A stretch of 7,137 nucleotides of DNA from Belnapia sp. (lineage in GTDB: Bacteria > Pseudomonadota > Alphaproteobacteria > Acetobacterales > Acetobacteraceae): contig JAQGIA010000367.1 in assembly GCA_028291445.1 (NCBI GenBank), positions 1-7,137 of the forward strand, given 5' to 3'. How positions within the stretch are numbered: the first letter of the stretch is position 1; every line of letters begins with the position of its first letter. The notes beneath the pieces were generated by a model. That model searched no databases. It worked only from the letters and a program-made list of their open reading frames with translations, and was not told where the DNA came from. Shown here in pieces: positions 1 to 6,696 of the stretch. The position numbers and the translations under genes were made by a program.

Positions 1-69
1 CCCCTCCTGCAGGGTCGCCTCGGCCGGGCCCGGGGCGTCGCCGAGCCAGTCCGCCTCGCCATCTCGCAT
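1..69 (-). CDS. possible 5' end of a leftward gene (partial, unidentified)
   Basis: An ATG on the minus strand at 69-67 opens a frame that runs without a stop to the left edge, giving 23 residues beginning MRDGEADWLGDA. A purine-rich GGTGAGG lies 4 nt before the ATG and could be a close-spaced ribosome binding site. Nearly all codons end in G or C, as in the neighbouring genes. It would lie 71 bp downstream of the Bug-family gene on the same strand and could be co-transcribed with it. The fragment is too short to recognise. A second ATG 8 bases further on, in another frame, gives an Arg-rich peptide with AGG codons and is less convincing. Confidence 0.3.
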   Translation of the reverse strand, partial: MRDGEADWLGDAPGPAEATLQEG

Positions 70-140
70 CGCGCCTCACCCCTTCGCCACAAGGCGATAC
101 GGGTTCCATGCCGGGACGGATGCGAGACGTTCGGCGCGAT

Positions 141-1112
141 CTACTCGACGCGGATATCCGCGCGGCGGATCACCGGCTCCCAGCGGGCGCCGTCTTCCGC
201 CATGATGCGGGCGAGCGTCGCGCCATCGGTGAAGGCGGCCTCGATCCCGCGCGCGGCCATGGCCTGGCGGCCCTCGGGCGTGTCCACCGCCTGGCGCACC
301 GCGGCGGTGATCTTCGCCAGGACGGCGGGGGGGATGCCGGCGGGGGCGAGGACGGCGCCCCAATTGTCCACGGCATAGCCGGGCAGGCCGCCGGCGGCGG
401 CGACGGTGGGCACGCCGGGCATCAGCGGGCTGTCGGCGGCGGCGAGGTTGCCGAGCGCGCGGAGCTGGCCGCCCTTGACCAATTGCTCGACCGCCGACCA
501 GGGGGCGGAGACCAGCTCCACCTCGCCGGCGACGGCCGCCGTCACCGCCGGGCCGGTGCCGCGGTAATGCACATGGGTCAGCTTGCCGCCGGACATCGCA
601 TCCATCAGCTCGGCCGAGACGTGGGTGATGGTGCCGAGGCCGGGCGTGCCGTGGTTCAGCAGCCCCGGCTGGGCGCGGGTGATGGCGATGACCTCGGCCA
701 GGTCCTTGGCCTTCAGCTTCGGCCCGCCGGCGATGACGGTGGGCGCGAGCGCCACCCGGGCGACCGGGGTGAGGTCCTTCTTCAGGTCGAAGGGCATGGT
801 GCGGAAGACGAATTGATTGACCACGATGGTGTTGAACACCGTGACCAGCGTGTAGCCGTCCGGCGGCGCCTTGGCCGCGGCATCGGTGCCGATGTTGCCG
901 CCGGCGCCGGCGCGGTTCTCCGGCACCACCGGCTGGCCGAGGGCATCGCCGATGCGCTGGGCGAGCAGGCGGCCGAGGATGTCGCTGCCGCCGCCCGGGG
1001 GGAAGGGGATGAGCATGCGCAGCGGGCGGCTGGGGAATTCCGCGGGCTGGGCGATGGCGGGGGCGGCGAGCGGGGCTGCGGCGAGGGCCAGGGTGGCGCG
1101 GCGGGTGAGCAT
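141..1112 (-). CDS. Bug-family (tripartite tricarboxylate transporter) periplasmic substrate-binding protein
   Basis: The 323-residue product is a secreted solute receptor of the TctC/Bug family, which binds small, usually carboxylated molecules in the periplasm. Residues 1-21 form a signal peptide: a TRR start, a hydrophobic Ala/Leu core and an AIA-Q cleavage site. The twin Arg at 4-5 may point to Tat export. Family landmarks are PFPPGGGSD at 36-44, ENRAGAGGNIG at 65-75 and PDGYTL at 84-89. Length is typical and the gene is intact. The start is supported by a perfect AGGAGG (complement of 1123-1128) 10 nt upstream. No TctA/TctB membrane subunits are in the window, as is common for the many orphan Bug receptors of Beta- and Alphaproteobacteria. 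It is divergent from the carbamoylase gene, so a carbamoyl-amino acid or hydantoin ligand is possible, but this is inference. The family is certain; the ligand is unknown. Confidence 0.94.
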   Translation of the reverse strand: MLTRRATLALAAAPLAAPAIAQPAEFPSRPLRMLIPFPPGGGSDILGRLLAQRIGDALGQPVVPENRAGAGGNIGTDAAAKAPPDGYTLVTVFNTIVVNQFVFRTMPFDLKKDLTPVARVALAPTVIAGGPKLKAKDLAEVIAITRAQPGLLNHGTPGLGTITHVSAELMDAMSGGKLTHVHYRGTGPAVTAAVAGEVELVSAPWSAVEQLVKGGQLRALGNLAAADSPLMPGVPTVAAAGGLPGYAVDNWGAVLAPAGIPPAVLAKITAAVRQAVDTPEGRQAMAARGIEAAFTDGATLARIMAEDGARWEPVIRRADIRVE

Positions 1113-1421
1113 TGGGGCAATTCCTCCTGGCGAGGGACATGCCGCAAGGCTGCAGTGTTGTCATGGGGGAGAATGGTGCGGAGGCGGTTCGAGAGGACTG
1201 GACGCATGGGCGACGCAGTCGGTGGGATGGCGCAGGCGCGGCGACGGATCACGGTGGAGGCGGCGTAGCGGACGGGGAAGCTCGAACTCGGCAAATCTGG
1301 GCTCCAGGGGCCTTTCGGTCCTTGGCGGTTGAGGTCTCGGCGGCACTGCCGCCGACGGCGGGGGCAGAGCCTACCCCGATCCTTTGCTATGCTCCCGCCA
1401 CGCATCCACCGGAGCCCCCGC
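1113..1421. other. divergent intergenic region, Bug gene / carbamoylase
   Basis: These 309 bases separate two divergently transcribed genes and should hold both promoters. On the left is the AGGAGG ribosome site of the Bug gene (1123-1128, minus). On the right are a GGAG ribosome site for the carbamoylase (1411-1414) and a weak -10-like TATGCT at 1388-1393 with no convincing -35 at normal spacing. A 19-bp perfect palindrome sits at 1337-1355. I found no believable small gene here. Open frames that cross the region are extensions or shadows of the flanking genes. Confidence 0.7.
1337..1355. promoter_or_regulatory. 19-bp perfect palindrome, candidate operator or leader hairpin
   Basis: The sequence tcggcggcactgccgccga has two 9-bp arms around a single central base (1346). 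It ends 66 bp before the carbamoylase ATG and lies upstream of the weak -10-like TATGCT at 1388. The position and dyad symmetry suit a dimeric regulator site shared by the divergent genes. As RNA it would form an 8-bp stem with a 3-nt loop. No T-tract follows, so an intrinsic terminator is unlikely. GC-rich genomes produce such palindromes by chance, so confidence is moderate. Confidence 0.4.
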
Positions 1422-2378
1422 ATGACCCGCCGCCTCATCCTCGCCGCCGCCCAGCTCGGCCCCATCCAGCGCGCCGAGGGCCGCGACGTCGCGGTCGGCC
1501 GCATGGTCCGGCTGATGGAGACCGCCCACAAGCGCGGCGCCGAGGTGGTGGTCTTCCCCGAACTCGCGCTGACCACCTTCTTCCCCCGCTGGTACGAGGA
1601 AGACCTCGCCAATGCCGATCATTGGTACGAGACGGCGCTGCCCTCCAACGCCACCGCGCCGCTGTTCGAGGCGGCCCGCCGATACGGCATCGGCTTCCAC
1701 CTCGGCTATGCCGAGCGGACGCCGGACGGCCACCGCTACAACACCGCCGTCTATGTCCACCCTTCGGGCCAAGTGGTGCTGAAGTACCGCAAGGTGCATC
1801 TGCCGGGGCACCGGGAATTCGACCCGCAGCGCCGCGTGCAGCACCTGGAGAAGCGCTACTTCGAGGTCGGCGACCTCGGCTTTCCCGTGGTGCGCGCCCC
1901 GGTGGGGGAGAACCGGGTCAACATCGGCATGCTGATCTGCAACGACCGCCGCTGGCCGGAAGCCTGGCGGGTGCTCGGGCTGCAGCTGGTGGAACTCGTC
2001 ATGCTCGGCTACAACACGCCCAGCCTGAACATGGAGAACCGCGGCTTCGAGGCGCACCACCTGCGCGTCGCCCATAGCCATCTCAGCATCCAGGCCGGCT
2101 GCTACCAGAATGCCTGCTTCGCCGCCGGCGTCGCCAAGGCGGGCGACGAGGATGGGCACGAGCTGTTCGGCCATTCCATCATCGTCAACCCCTCCGGCGA
2201 GATCATGGCCCAGGCGACGAGCTGGGGGGATGAGCTGATCGTCGCCGATTGCGACCTGGCGATGTGCGAACTCGGCCGCACCACCATCTTCGACTTCGCC
2301 CGGCATCGCCGGCCGGAAGCCTATGGCCGCATCACCGATCAGGTGGGCAGCGTCGCGCCGCCCGACTGGATGCCCTGA
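1422..2378 (+). CDS. N-carbamoyl-D-amino-acid hydrolase (D-carbamoylase, nitrilase superfamily)
   Basis: The 318-residue cytoplasmic enzyme is predicted to hydrolyse N-carbamoyl-D-amino acids to D-amino acid, CO2 and ammonia, the last step of the D-hydantoinase route. The nitrilase-superfamily triad is complete: Glu47 (VFPELALTTFF), Lys124 (KYRKVHLPGH) and Cys173 (ICNDRRWPE). Arg176-Arg177 after the Cys match residues that hold the substrate carboxylate in the Agrobacterium enzyme. Other stretches typical of D-carbamoylases are TTFFPRW (51-57) and QHLEKRYFEVGDLGFPV (140-156). Length is slightly above the roughly 304 residues of characterised enzymes. The ATG at 1422 is chosen because GGAG lies 7 nt upstream and the N-terminus aligns with known enzymes; an in-frame TTG at 1329 would add 31 Arg-rich residues without family similarity. 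The gene is divergent from the Bug receptor and converges on the kinase gene. Stereospecificity is inferred from family resemblance. Confidence 0.93.
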   Translation: MTRRLILAAAQLGPIQRAEGRDVAVGRMVRLMETAHKRGAEVVVFPELALTTFFPRWYEEDLANADHWYETALPSNATAPLFEAARRYGIGFHLGYAERTPDGHRYNTAVYVHPSGQVVLKYRKVHLPGHREFDPQRRVQHLEKRYFEVGDLGFPVVRAPVGENRVNIGMLICNDRRWPEAWRVLGLQLVELVMLGYNTPSLNMENRGFEAHHLRVAHSHLSIQAGCYQNACFAAGVAKAGDEDGHELFGHSIIVNPSGEIMAQATSWGDELIVADCDLAMCELGRTTIFDFARHRRPEAYGRITDQVGSVAPPDWMP

Positions 2379-2380
2379 CG

Positions 2381-2413
2381 CCGGCCCGCCGAACCCGGTT
2401 CACGCCGGGCCGG
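2381..2413. terminator. GC-rich hairpin in the convergent junction, possible bidirectional terminator
   Basis: ccggcccg (2381-2388) is an exact inverted match of cgggccgg (2406-2413), giving an 8-bp all-GC stem. Between the arms, gaac/gttc (2391-2394 and 2398-2401) can form a small inner hairpin. The structure fills the 40-bp gap between the carbamoylase stop (2378) and the kinase stop (2419, other strand), where a shared terminator would be expected. Neither side has a T-tract, so it is not a textbook intrinsic terminator. Confidence 0.45.
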
Positions 2414-2418
2414 GGTCA

Positions 2419-5400
2419 TCACCGCCCCACGGCCCTGGCCATCGGCCAGACCGACGCCGTCTCGGCCTCCGCCGGCACCGCCGGGACATGCGCCAGGGCG
2501 ATGGTGAAGCGGAAGGTGCTGCCCTCCCCCGGCCGGCTCTCGGCGGTGATGGTGCCGCCCATGCGCTCGACCAGCAGCCGGCAGATCGCCAGCCCCAGGC
2601 CCGCCCCGCCGAAGCGCCGGGCGATCGAGCTGTCGGCCTGGGAAAACACCTCGAACAGCTCCGGCAGGATGGCCGGCTCGATGCCGATGCCGGTGTCGCG
2701 TACCGTGCAGACCAGGCGAAGCGGCGGCGACGCCTCGCCCGGAGCCGCCTCGGGCGCCAGGCGGATGCGCAGCGAGACCTGCCCCGCCTCGGTGAATTTC
2801 AGCGCATTGCCGAGGAGGTTCAACAGCACCTGGCGCAGCCGGCCGGCATCGCCGATGGCCCGTGCCGGCACCTCCGGCGCGACCTCCACGACCAGGGCGA
2901 GGCCGCGGGACCGGGCCTGGGGGGACAGCAATTCGACCACCGCCCCGATCTCCTGGCGGATGCCGAATTCGCTCGCCTCCAGCGCCAGCCCGCCACGTTC
3001 CAGCCGGGCGAAGTCGAGGATGTCGTCGACCAGCCGCAGCAGATGTTCGCCGGCCTCGCGGATCAGGTGAAGGAATTCCATCTGGCTCGCCGGCAGGCCC
3101 TGGCTCAGCAGCAGGTCGGAGAAGCCGATGATGGCATTCAGCGGCGTGCGCAGCTCATGGCTCATCATCGCCAGGAATTCGGTGCGGGTACGGGCCGCCG
3201 CCTCCGCCGCGCGACGGGCATCCTGCTGTTCCCGCAGCGCCGCGTGGCGGGCGGTGACATCGGTATAGGTGCGCACCAGCCGGCCGTCGCCGAGCGCGCC
3301 GGTGCGGACTTCCATCATCCGGCCATCGCGGGTGCTGCGCTCATAGGGACCTATGTCGGACAGCAGGCCACTGGTATTGGCCCGCACCAGCGTCTCGATC
3401 TCGGGCACCGCGGCAAGGTCGCCGCGCGCCAGTTGCAGGCAGCGGATCTTGCTGGACGGCGTCCCCGGCCGGGTCAGCTCCGGCGGCAGGTCCATCAATT
3501 CGGCGGCCGAGCGATTGACGATCTGCACCCGGCCATCGGCATCGAGCAGCAGGATGCCGACCGGCGCCTGGGCGAAGGCCGCGGTCAGCGCCGCTTCCGC
3601 CGCGAGTGCCTTGTCGCGGGCGGCCTCGCGTTCGCGTATTGCCTCATGCCGGGCGGTCACGTCGGTATAGGTGCGGACGATGCGGCCGTCCGGCAGGCAC
3701 ACGGTCCGCACCTCGATGACCCCACCATCGAGCGAGGGCCGCTCGTAGTCCGGCACCTGCGCCGCGCGGTTGGTGAAGACCGCGCGGGACCTGACGACGG
3801 CGGTAGGGTCGAACCTGACCATATCCCCCCGCAGCAGCTGGAAGCGCATGATCGCCTCGGGATCCGTGCCGGGCCGGGTCAGCTCCGGCGGCAGGTCGAG
3901 CAGCGCGGCGGCCCGGCTGTTGATGAGCTGGACCCGGTTGTCGGCGCCGGTCAGCGCCACGCCATGCGGCACGTGTTCCAGCGCCGCGGCCAGCGCCGCC
4001 TCGGCCGCCAGGGCACGGTCGCGCGCCGCGGCGATGGCCTCGGTCGTCAGCCGGTCGGCGGTGATATCGGTGAAGGTGCGGACCTGGCTGCCATCCGGCA
4101 GCAGTTCGGTGCGGATTTCGAGTTCGGTGCCATTCGGGCGGATGCGCCGGGTGATGAGCGGCGGCGCATCCACGCCGGCATAGCGCGCCCGGGAATGCGC
4201 CCGCGGCGTCGGCCCGCCGAATTCGCCGCTCGCCTCCTGCCAGTCCACCACCGTATCCATCACCCGGCCCGGCACCGCGAGCCCCGGGGGCAGGCCGAGC
4301 AGGTCCTGGAAACGCTGGTTGACCAGGACGACGCGGCCGGCGGCATTCACCACCACGATGCCCTGGCCGACATGCGCGACCACCGCCTCGAGCGCGGCGC
4401 GGTGGCGGCCTGCCTGGCTGCGGCGGGCACGGAAGGTCAGCACGGCGGCGACGATCAGCCCGGTCAGCAGGATGCCGAGCAGCACCAGGCGGTTGCGCGA
4501 GTCACGCGTGCCTGCCAGCACCTCATCGGCGGCAAACCCCACCAGGAGCACCAGGGGATAGCCCGCCACCTCGCGCAGGCTGACGAAACACTCCACCCCA
4601 TCGATCGGGCTGATGCGGCGTCCGCTCAGCTGCGCCACGCCGCCGCGCAGCAGATCGACCACCCGATCCGGCAGGCGGGCGCCGAGCGTACCGGGGACAT
4701 CCGGCACCCGGCCGAGGATGACGCCATCCAGGCCGAACAGGAGAACCCGCCCTTCCTTGAGCTCCAGCGTGCGATGGAGCCGCGAGAGGCTGGCGCTATC
4801 GACCGAAAGGGCGACGACGCCCATGCTGCGGCCCACGGCGTCGCGTAGCGGGCGGGAGAAATTGATCACCGAGCGGCCGGTGACCGGGTCGATGACCGGC
4901 GGCCCGATCATCAGCCGGTCGGGCACCGGCTCGCCGGCCGGGCCGGGGAGCTGGCCACTGACATGCGGCTGGTCGCCGAAATAGACCGGTGCCGTCGCCG
5001 GGCCATCCTGCGTGGCAAGCAGCCAGCCATCCGGGCCGATGATGGACCCGAGCACGATATCCCCCTGCGGATCTATATCCCCCTGCGGATCGATACCCCC
5101 CTGCGGATCGATGCCGGCCCAAGGGCCGAAGGCGAAACCGGGGAGCCGGCCGGCCGGCGACGCCTCCCCTGGCTCCCCCTGGGCATCGGCTGCCTGGGTA
5201 CTGGACGCATGGGTCTTGGACGGCGGGGCTTCGAGCGGCTGGGCATGCAGCATCTGCGCGAAGCGCAGGGTGGCGTCGAGGGTGCCGATCCGGCCGGAAA
5301 TCTGGGCATCGAGCATGCGTGCCAGGTTGGCGGTGTCGCGCATGGCGGCCTTGGCGGCCTGGCGCGCATTGTTGCGGATATCGAGGATGATGCCGCCCCA

Positions 5401-5571
5401 GAGCAGCGTGAAGGCCAGGACGGCCAGCCCGAGGCTTGGCCAGTCCCAGTAGCGCCCGCCTGCCCAGCGCCCGCCTGCCCGGCGCCCGCCGGCAGGCTGG
5501 AGGACCCGCTCCCTCAGGATGCGCAGCCATGCTCCGGGCCTGTCGGGAGAGCCTGCCTTGCTGTGCATCAT
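2419..5571 (-). CDS. membrane-bound multi-PAS sensor histidine kinase
   Basis: The 1050-residue product is a non-hybrid sensor kinase of the inner membrane. In order: a basic N-terminus with a 3 x 5-residue AGGR(R/W/Y) repeat (27-41); TM1 (about 45-63); a periplasmic region resembling a dCache/PDC sensor (about 64-358, including [10 protein letters not shown] and [12 protein letters not shown]) with a low-complexity stretch holding three IDPQG units; TM2 (about 361-380); three PAS domains (about 393-505, 526-640, 660-774), each closing on a VRT(F/Y)TD(I/V)TA signature and joined by Ala/Glu-rich likely coiled coils; HisKA with phospho-acceptor His805 ([11 protein letters not shown]); and HATPase_c with N box [10 protein letters not shown] (918-927), G1 DTGIGI (959-964) and G2 GGAGLGL (988-994). 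No receiver domain is fused and no response regulator is adjacent. The start is uncertain: ATG at 5571 is preferred because a weak GGGAA lies upstream; a GTG at 5598 would add 9 residues but has no ribosome site. The signal and target are unknown. Confidence 0.93.
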   Translation of the reverse strand: MMHSKAGSPDRPGAWLRILRERVLQPAGGRRAGGRWAGGRYWDWPSLGLAVLAFTLLWGGIILDIRNNARQAAKAAMRDTANLARMLDAQISGRIGTLDATLRFAQMLHAQPLEAPPSKTHASSTQAADAQGEPGEASPAGRLPGFAFGPWAGIDPQGGIDPQGDIDPQGDIVLGSIIGPDGWLLATQDGPATAPVYFGDQPHVSGQLPGPAGEPVPDRLMIGPPVIDPVTGRSVINFSRPLRDAVGRSMGVVALSVDSASLSRLHRTLELKEGRVLLFGLDGVILGRVPDVPGTLGARLPDRVVDLLRGGVAQLSGRRISPIDGVECFVSLREVAGYPLVLLVGFAADEVLAGTRDSRNRLVLLGILLTGLIVAAVLTFRARRSQAGRHRAALEAVVAHVGQGIVVVNAAGRVVLVNQRFQDLLGLPPGLAVPGRVMDTVVDWQEASGEFGGPTPRAHSRARYAGVDAPPLITRRIRPNGTELEIRTELLPDGSQVRTFTDITADRLTTEAIAAARDRALAAEAALAAALEHVPHGVALTGADNRVQLINSRAAALLDLPPELTRPGTDPEAIMRFQLLRGDMVRFDPTAVVRSRAVFTNRAAQVPDYERPSLDGGVIEVRTVCLPDGRIVRTYTDVTARHEAIREREAARDKALAAEAALTAAFAQAPVGILLLDADGRVQIVNRSAAELMDLPPELTRPGTPSSKIRCLQLARGDLAAVPEIETLVRANTSGLLSDIGPYERSTRDGRMMEVRTGALGDGRLVRTYTDVTARHAALREQQDARRAAEAAARTRTEFLAMMSHELRTPLNAIIGFSDLLLSQGLPASQMEFLHLIREAGEHLLRLVDDILDFARLERGGLALEASEFGIRQEIGAVVELLSPQARSRGLALVVEVAPEVPARAIGDAGRLRQVLLNLLGNALKFTEAGQVSLRIRLAPEAAPGEASPPLRLVCTVRDTGIGIEPAILPELFEVFSQADSSIARRFGGAGLGLAICRLLVERMGGTITAESRPGEGSTFRFTIALAHVPAVPAEAETASVWPMARAVGR
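3467..3897. repeat. 26-bp direct repeat between PAS domains (405-bp period)
   Basis: An identical 26-bp word occurs at 3467-3492 and 3872-3897, exactly 405 bp (135 codons) apart. It encodes the shared LPPELTRPG segment of the second and third PAS domains. A further similar stretch around the PAS C-terminal signature recurs with the same period (near 3249 and 3654), and a more diverged relative lies near 4055. The pattern shows tandem duplication of a PAS-plus-linker module, with the PAS2/PAS3 copies closest to each other. Confidence 0.85.
5061..5114. repeat. 18-bp x 3 in-frame minisatellite inside the kinase sensor region
   Basis: Three adjacent 18-bp units start at 5061, 5079 and 5097, all sharing ccccctgcggatc and differing by only one or two bases. 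On the coding (minus) strand they encode a six-residue unit, (G/D)IDPQG, at kinase residues about 154-171. The unit is a multiple of three, so gain or loss of a copy would change the length of the periplasmic stretch without breaking the frame. Confidence 0.95.
5451..5495. repeat. 15-bp x 3 in-frame tandem repeat in the kinase N-terminus
   Basis: Two identical 15-bp units, agcgcccgcctgccc, lie at 5451-5465 and 5466-5480, followed by a degenerate third copy at 5481-5495. On the minus strand they encode [10 protein letters not shown] and AGGRY, residues 27-41, directly before the first membrane helix on the predicted cytoplasmic side. Copy changes would keep the frame and alter the number of positive charges flanking TM1. 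Confidence 0.92.
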
Positions 5572-5619
5572 GCCGGTTCCCGCCCGCTCCCCCGGCACGG
5601 GCTGCGAGCGTCATCCGGC

Positions 5620-5649
5620 AATTTTGCGCCGGTCAATTGTGCGCCGGTC
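5620..5649. repeat. 15-bp tandem duplication upstream of the kinase gene
   Basis: aattttgcgccggtc (5620-5634) is followed at once by aattgtgcgccggtc (5635-5649), two 15-bp units with a single mismatch. They lie 49-78 bp upstream of the preferred kinase ATG, in the 214-bp gap after the racemase gene, so they may be a direct-repeat regulator site or part of the kinase promoter. A perfect minus-strand TTGACA occurs at 5710-5705 but has no -10 match at normal spacing, so I cannot assign a promoter. The repeat itself is plain in the sequence; the role is inference. Confidence 0.75.
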
Positions 5650-5727
5650 GAAAACCAAAGGCATGGGCGCCCGGAAGCCAGGGCCGGATGGGCACTACCA
5701 GCCATGTCAATTACGCAACGGATCGAC

Positions 5728-5758
5728 TGGGTTGTACACAAATGAACGCCACAACCCA
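5728..5758 (-). promoter_or_regulatory. stem-loop downstream of the racemase gene with an overlapping TTGT-AC-ACAA dyad
   Basis: tgggttgt (5728-5735) pairs exactly with acaaccca (5751-5758), an 8-bp stem around a 15-nt loop, 28 bp beyond the racemase stop on the minus strand. It could be a 3'-end hairpin, though no U-tract follows. The left arm overlaps a separate short dyad, ttgtacacaa (5732-5741), which resembles the symmetric operators of some GntR-type regulators. The local sequence is noticeably AT-richer than its surroundings. Either reading is tentative. Confidence 0.35.
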
Positions 5759-5785
5759 CGACTCCCGAGCCGCGCGGAATGCGCG

Positions 5786-6448
5786 TCAGGCACCCAATAT
5801 GGCTGGCAGCATTGCCGGATCGTGAATCGCTTGCAGCGCCATCGTCCCGGCGGCCAGGCAGGGCTCGATGACGGGAATGCCGGCGGCATCCTCGGCCGCG
5901 GCGGCATGGCCGGCGAGGCCGGTGCAGCCGAGCACGATCGCCCCCGCACCGGCCGCCGCCAGGGCCTTCGCCACCGCCCGAATGCGCGCACGCGGCGCGA
6001 CGGCATCGACCAGCACTTCCATCGGCAGGTCGAGCGGCAGCCAGGCGGCGAGCCTGTCCTCCACCGCCATGGCCTGCAAGGCGCGACGCTGGCGGGCCTC
6101 GCTGGCGGCGACGAAGCCCATGACCCCGATGCGGGGGGCAGCGGCAAGGGCGCTGGCGACGGCGCAGCGGAACATGCCGAGCACCGGCCGCGCGGTCACG
6201 CCACGGACCGCCTCCAGTCCCGGGTCGGAGAGGCAGGCGATGACATAGGCCGCCGCCGCCTCGCGCTCGACCACCTGGCAGAGCGGTTCGGCGACCTGGA
6301 ACCAGTGCCGCCAGGTGGCGATGGCGGGCGGCCCCTCCGCCAGCCGGATCACCCGGAAATGCGGGCCGAGCGGCGCGAGGGCGGCGGCGATGCCCTCGGT
6401 GCAGGGGATGGAGCTGTTGGGATTGATGACGAGGATGCGGTCGGGCAT
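5786..6448 (-). CDS. Asp/Glu/hydantoin racemase family protein
   Basis: The 220-residue product belongs to the cofactor-independent, two-cysteine Asp/Glu/hydantoin racemase superfamily. Landmarks are the N-terminal strand RILVINPNSS (4-13), the first catalytic Cys72 in VIACLSDPGLEAVR and the second, Cys175, in IVLGCTGLAG, plus PVIEP near the C-terminus. The CxDPGL context is typical of hydantoin racemases, which interconvert 5-substituted hydantoin enantiomers, and this fits the carbamoylase nearby. Other members of the superfamily (amino-acid racemases, maleate isomerase, arylmalonate decarboxylase) remain possible. The ATG at 6448 is preferred: GAGG lies 7 nt upstream and the first beta strand follows directly. 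An upstream ATG at 6553 would add 35 residues encoded by the leader repeats. The kinase gene follows on the same strand after 214 bp, too far to assume an operon. Confidence 0.88.
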   Translation of the reverse strand: MPDRILVINPNSSIPCTEGIAAALAPLGPHFRVIRLAEGPPAIATWRHWFQVAEPLCQVVEREAAAAYVIACLSDPGLEAVRGVTARPVLGMFRCAVASALAAAPRIGVMGFVAASEARQRRALQAMAVEDRLAAWLPLDLPMEVLVDAVAPRARIRAVAKALAAAGAGAIVLGCTGLAGHAAAAEDAAGIPVIEPCLAAGTMALQAIHDPAMLPAILGA

Positions 6449-6478
6449 GCCGGAGCCTCGCGCGGCCCTGGCCATGTC

Positions 6479-6520
6479 GCAAGGCCGGTGCCAGCAAGCT
6501 GGTGCCGCAAGGCTGGTGCC
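6479..6520. repeat. imperfect 13-15 bp tandem repeat in the racemase leader
   Basis: Three consecutive related units, gcaaggccggtgcca (6479-6493), gcaagctggtgcc (6494-6506) and gcaaggctggtgcc (6507-6520), share the gcaag...ggtgcc pattern. Unit lengths differ (15, 13, 14), so the repeat does not keep a reading frame, which argues that this stretch is non-coding leader and not an N-terminal extension of the racemase. Inside it, ccagc-aa-gctgg (6491-6502) is a short palindrome. Confidence 0.7.
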
Positions 6521-6679
6521 GCAGCAGGTTTGGCCGGCCGTGGCGGCAGCCATGCCGCTGGCGAGACCCAGACGGGAACGCAGCGCGGTGCCGCGGCGCT
6601 TGAACCGCGGGGGTGGTCGGGACGATATGACCCTGGCTATAGCGAGCGCGCATCCGACCGGGCCGCCGTCGACAAAAGA

Positions 6680-6696
6680 TCACGGCCGAGCCGTGA
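6680..6696 (+). promoter_or_regulatory. 17-bp dyad next to the DUF983 ribosome binding site
   Basis: tcacggc (6680-6686) and gccgtga (6690-6696) are perfect 7-bp inverted arms around cga. The AGGAG ribosome site (6698-6702) begins one base after the right arm and the ATG is at 6709. The dyad could be an operator or a leader hairpin affecting translation of the DUF983 gene. The pairing is certain; the function is inference. Confidence 0.45.

Noticed and set aside
84..97. Small hairpin tcgcc-acaa-ggcga downstream of the Bug gene
   Set aside because: A 5-bp stem with no T-tract is too weak to call a terminator in sequence this GC-rich.
108..1268. A 386-residue plus-strand frame opposite the Bug gene, and a 362-residue minus-strand frame overlapping it
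   Set aside because: Both are compositionally biased shadows (Gly/His/Asp-rich or Arg/Pro-rich) of the intact Bug-family gene with its signal peptide and strong ribosome site.
1329..1421. Upstream TTG start for the carbamoylase
   Set aside because: It would add 31 Arg-rich residues not seen in D-carbamoylases, and it reads through the palindrome and the GGAG ribosome site that fits the ATG at 1422.
2323..4848. An 841-residue open frame on the plus strand opposite the kinase gene
   Set aside because: It lies antisense to a kinase with clear HisKA, HATPase and PAS motifs. Long antisense frames are expected in GC-rich genes, and its product is Arg/Gln/His-rich low-complexity sequence with no family motif.
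5572..5598. GTG start for the kinase
   Set aside because: No ribosome site precedes it; the ATG at 5571 has at least a weak one. The choice changes only 9 residues and remains uncertain.
5705..5710. Perfect TTGACA on the minus strand upstream of the kinase gene
   Set aside because: No -10-like sequence lies 16-18 bp downstream, so a sigma-70 promoter cannot be supported.
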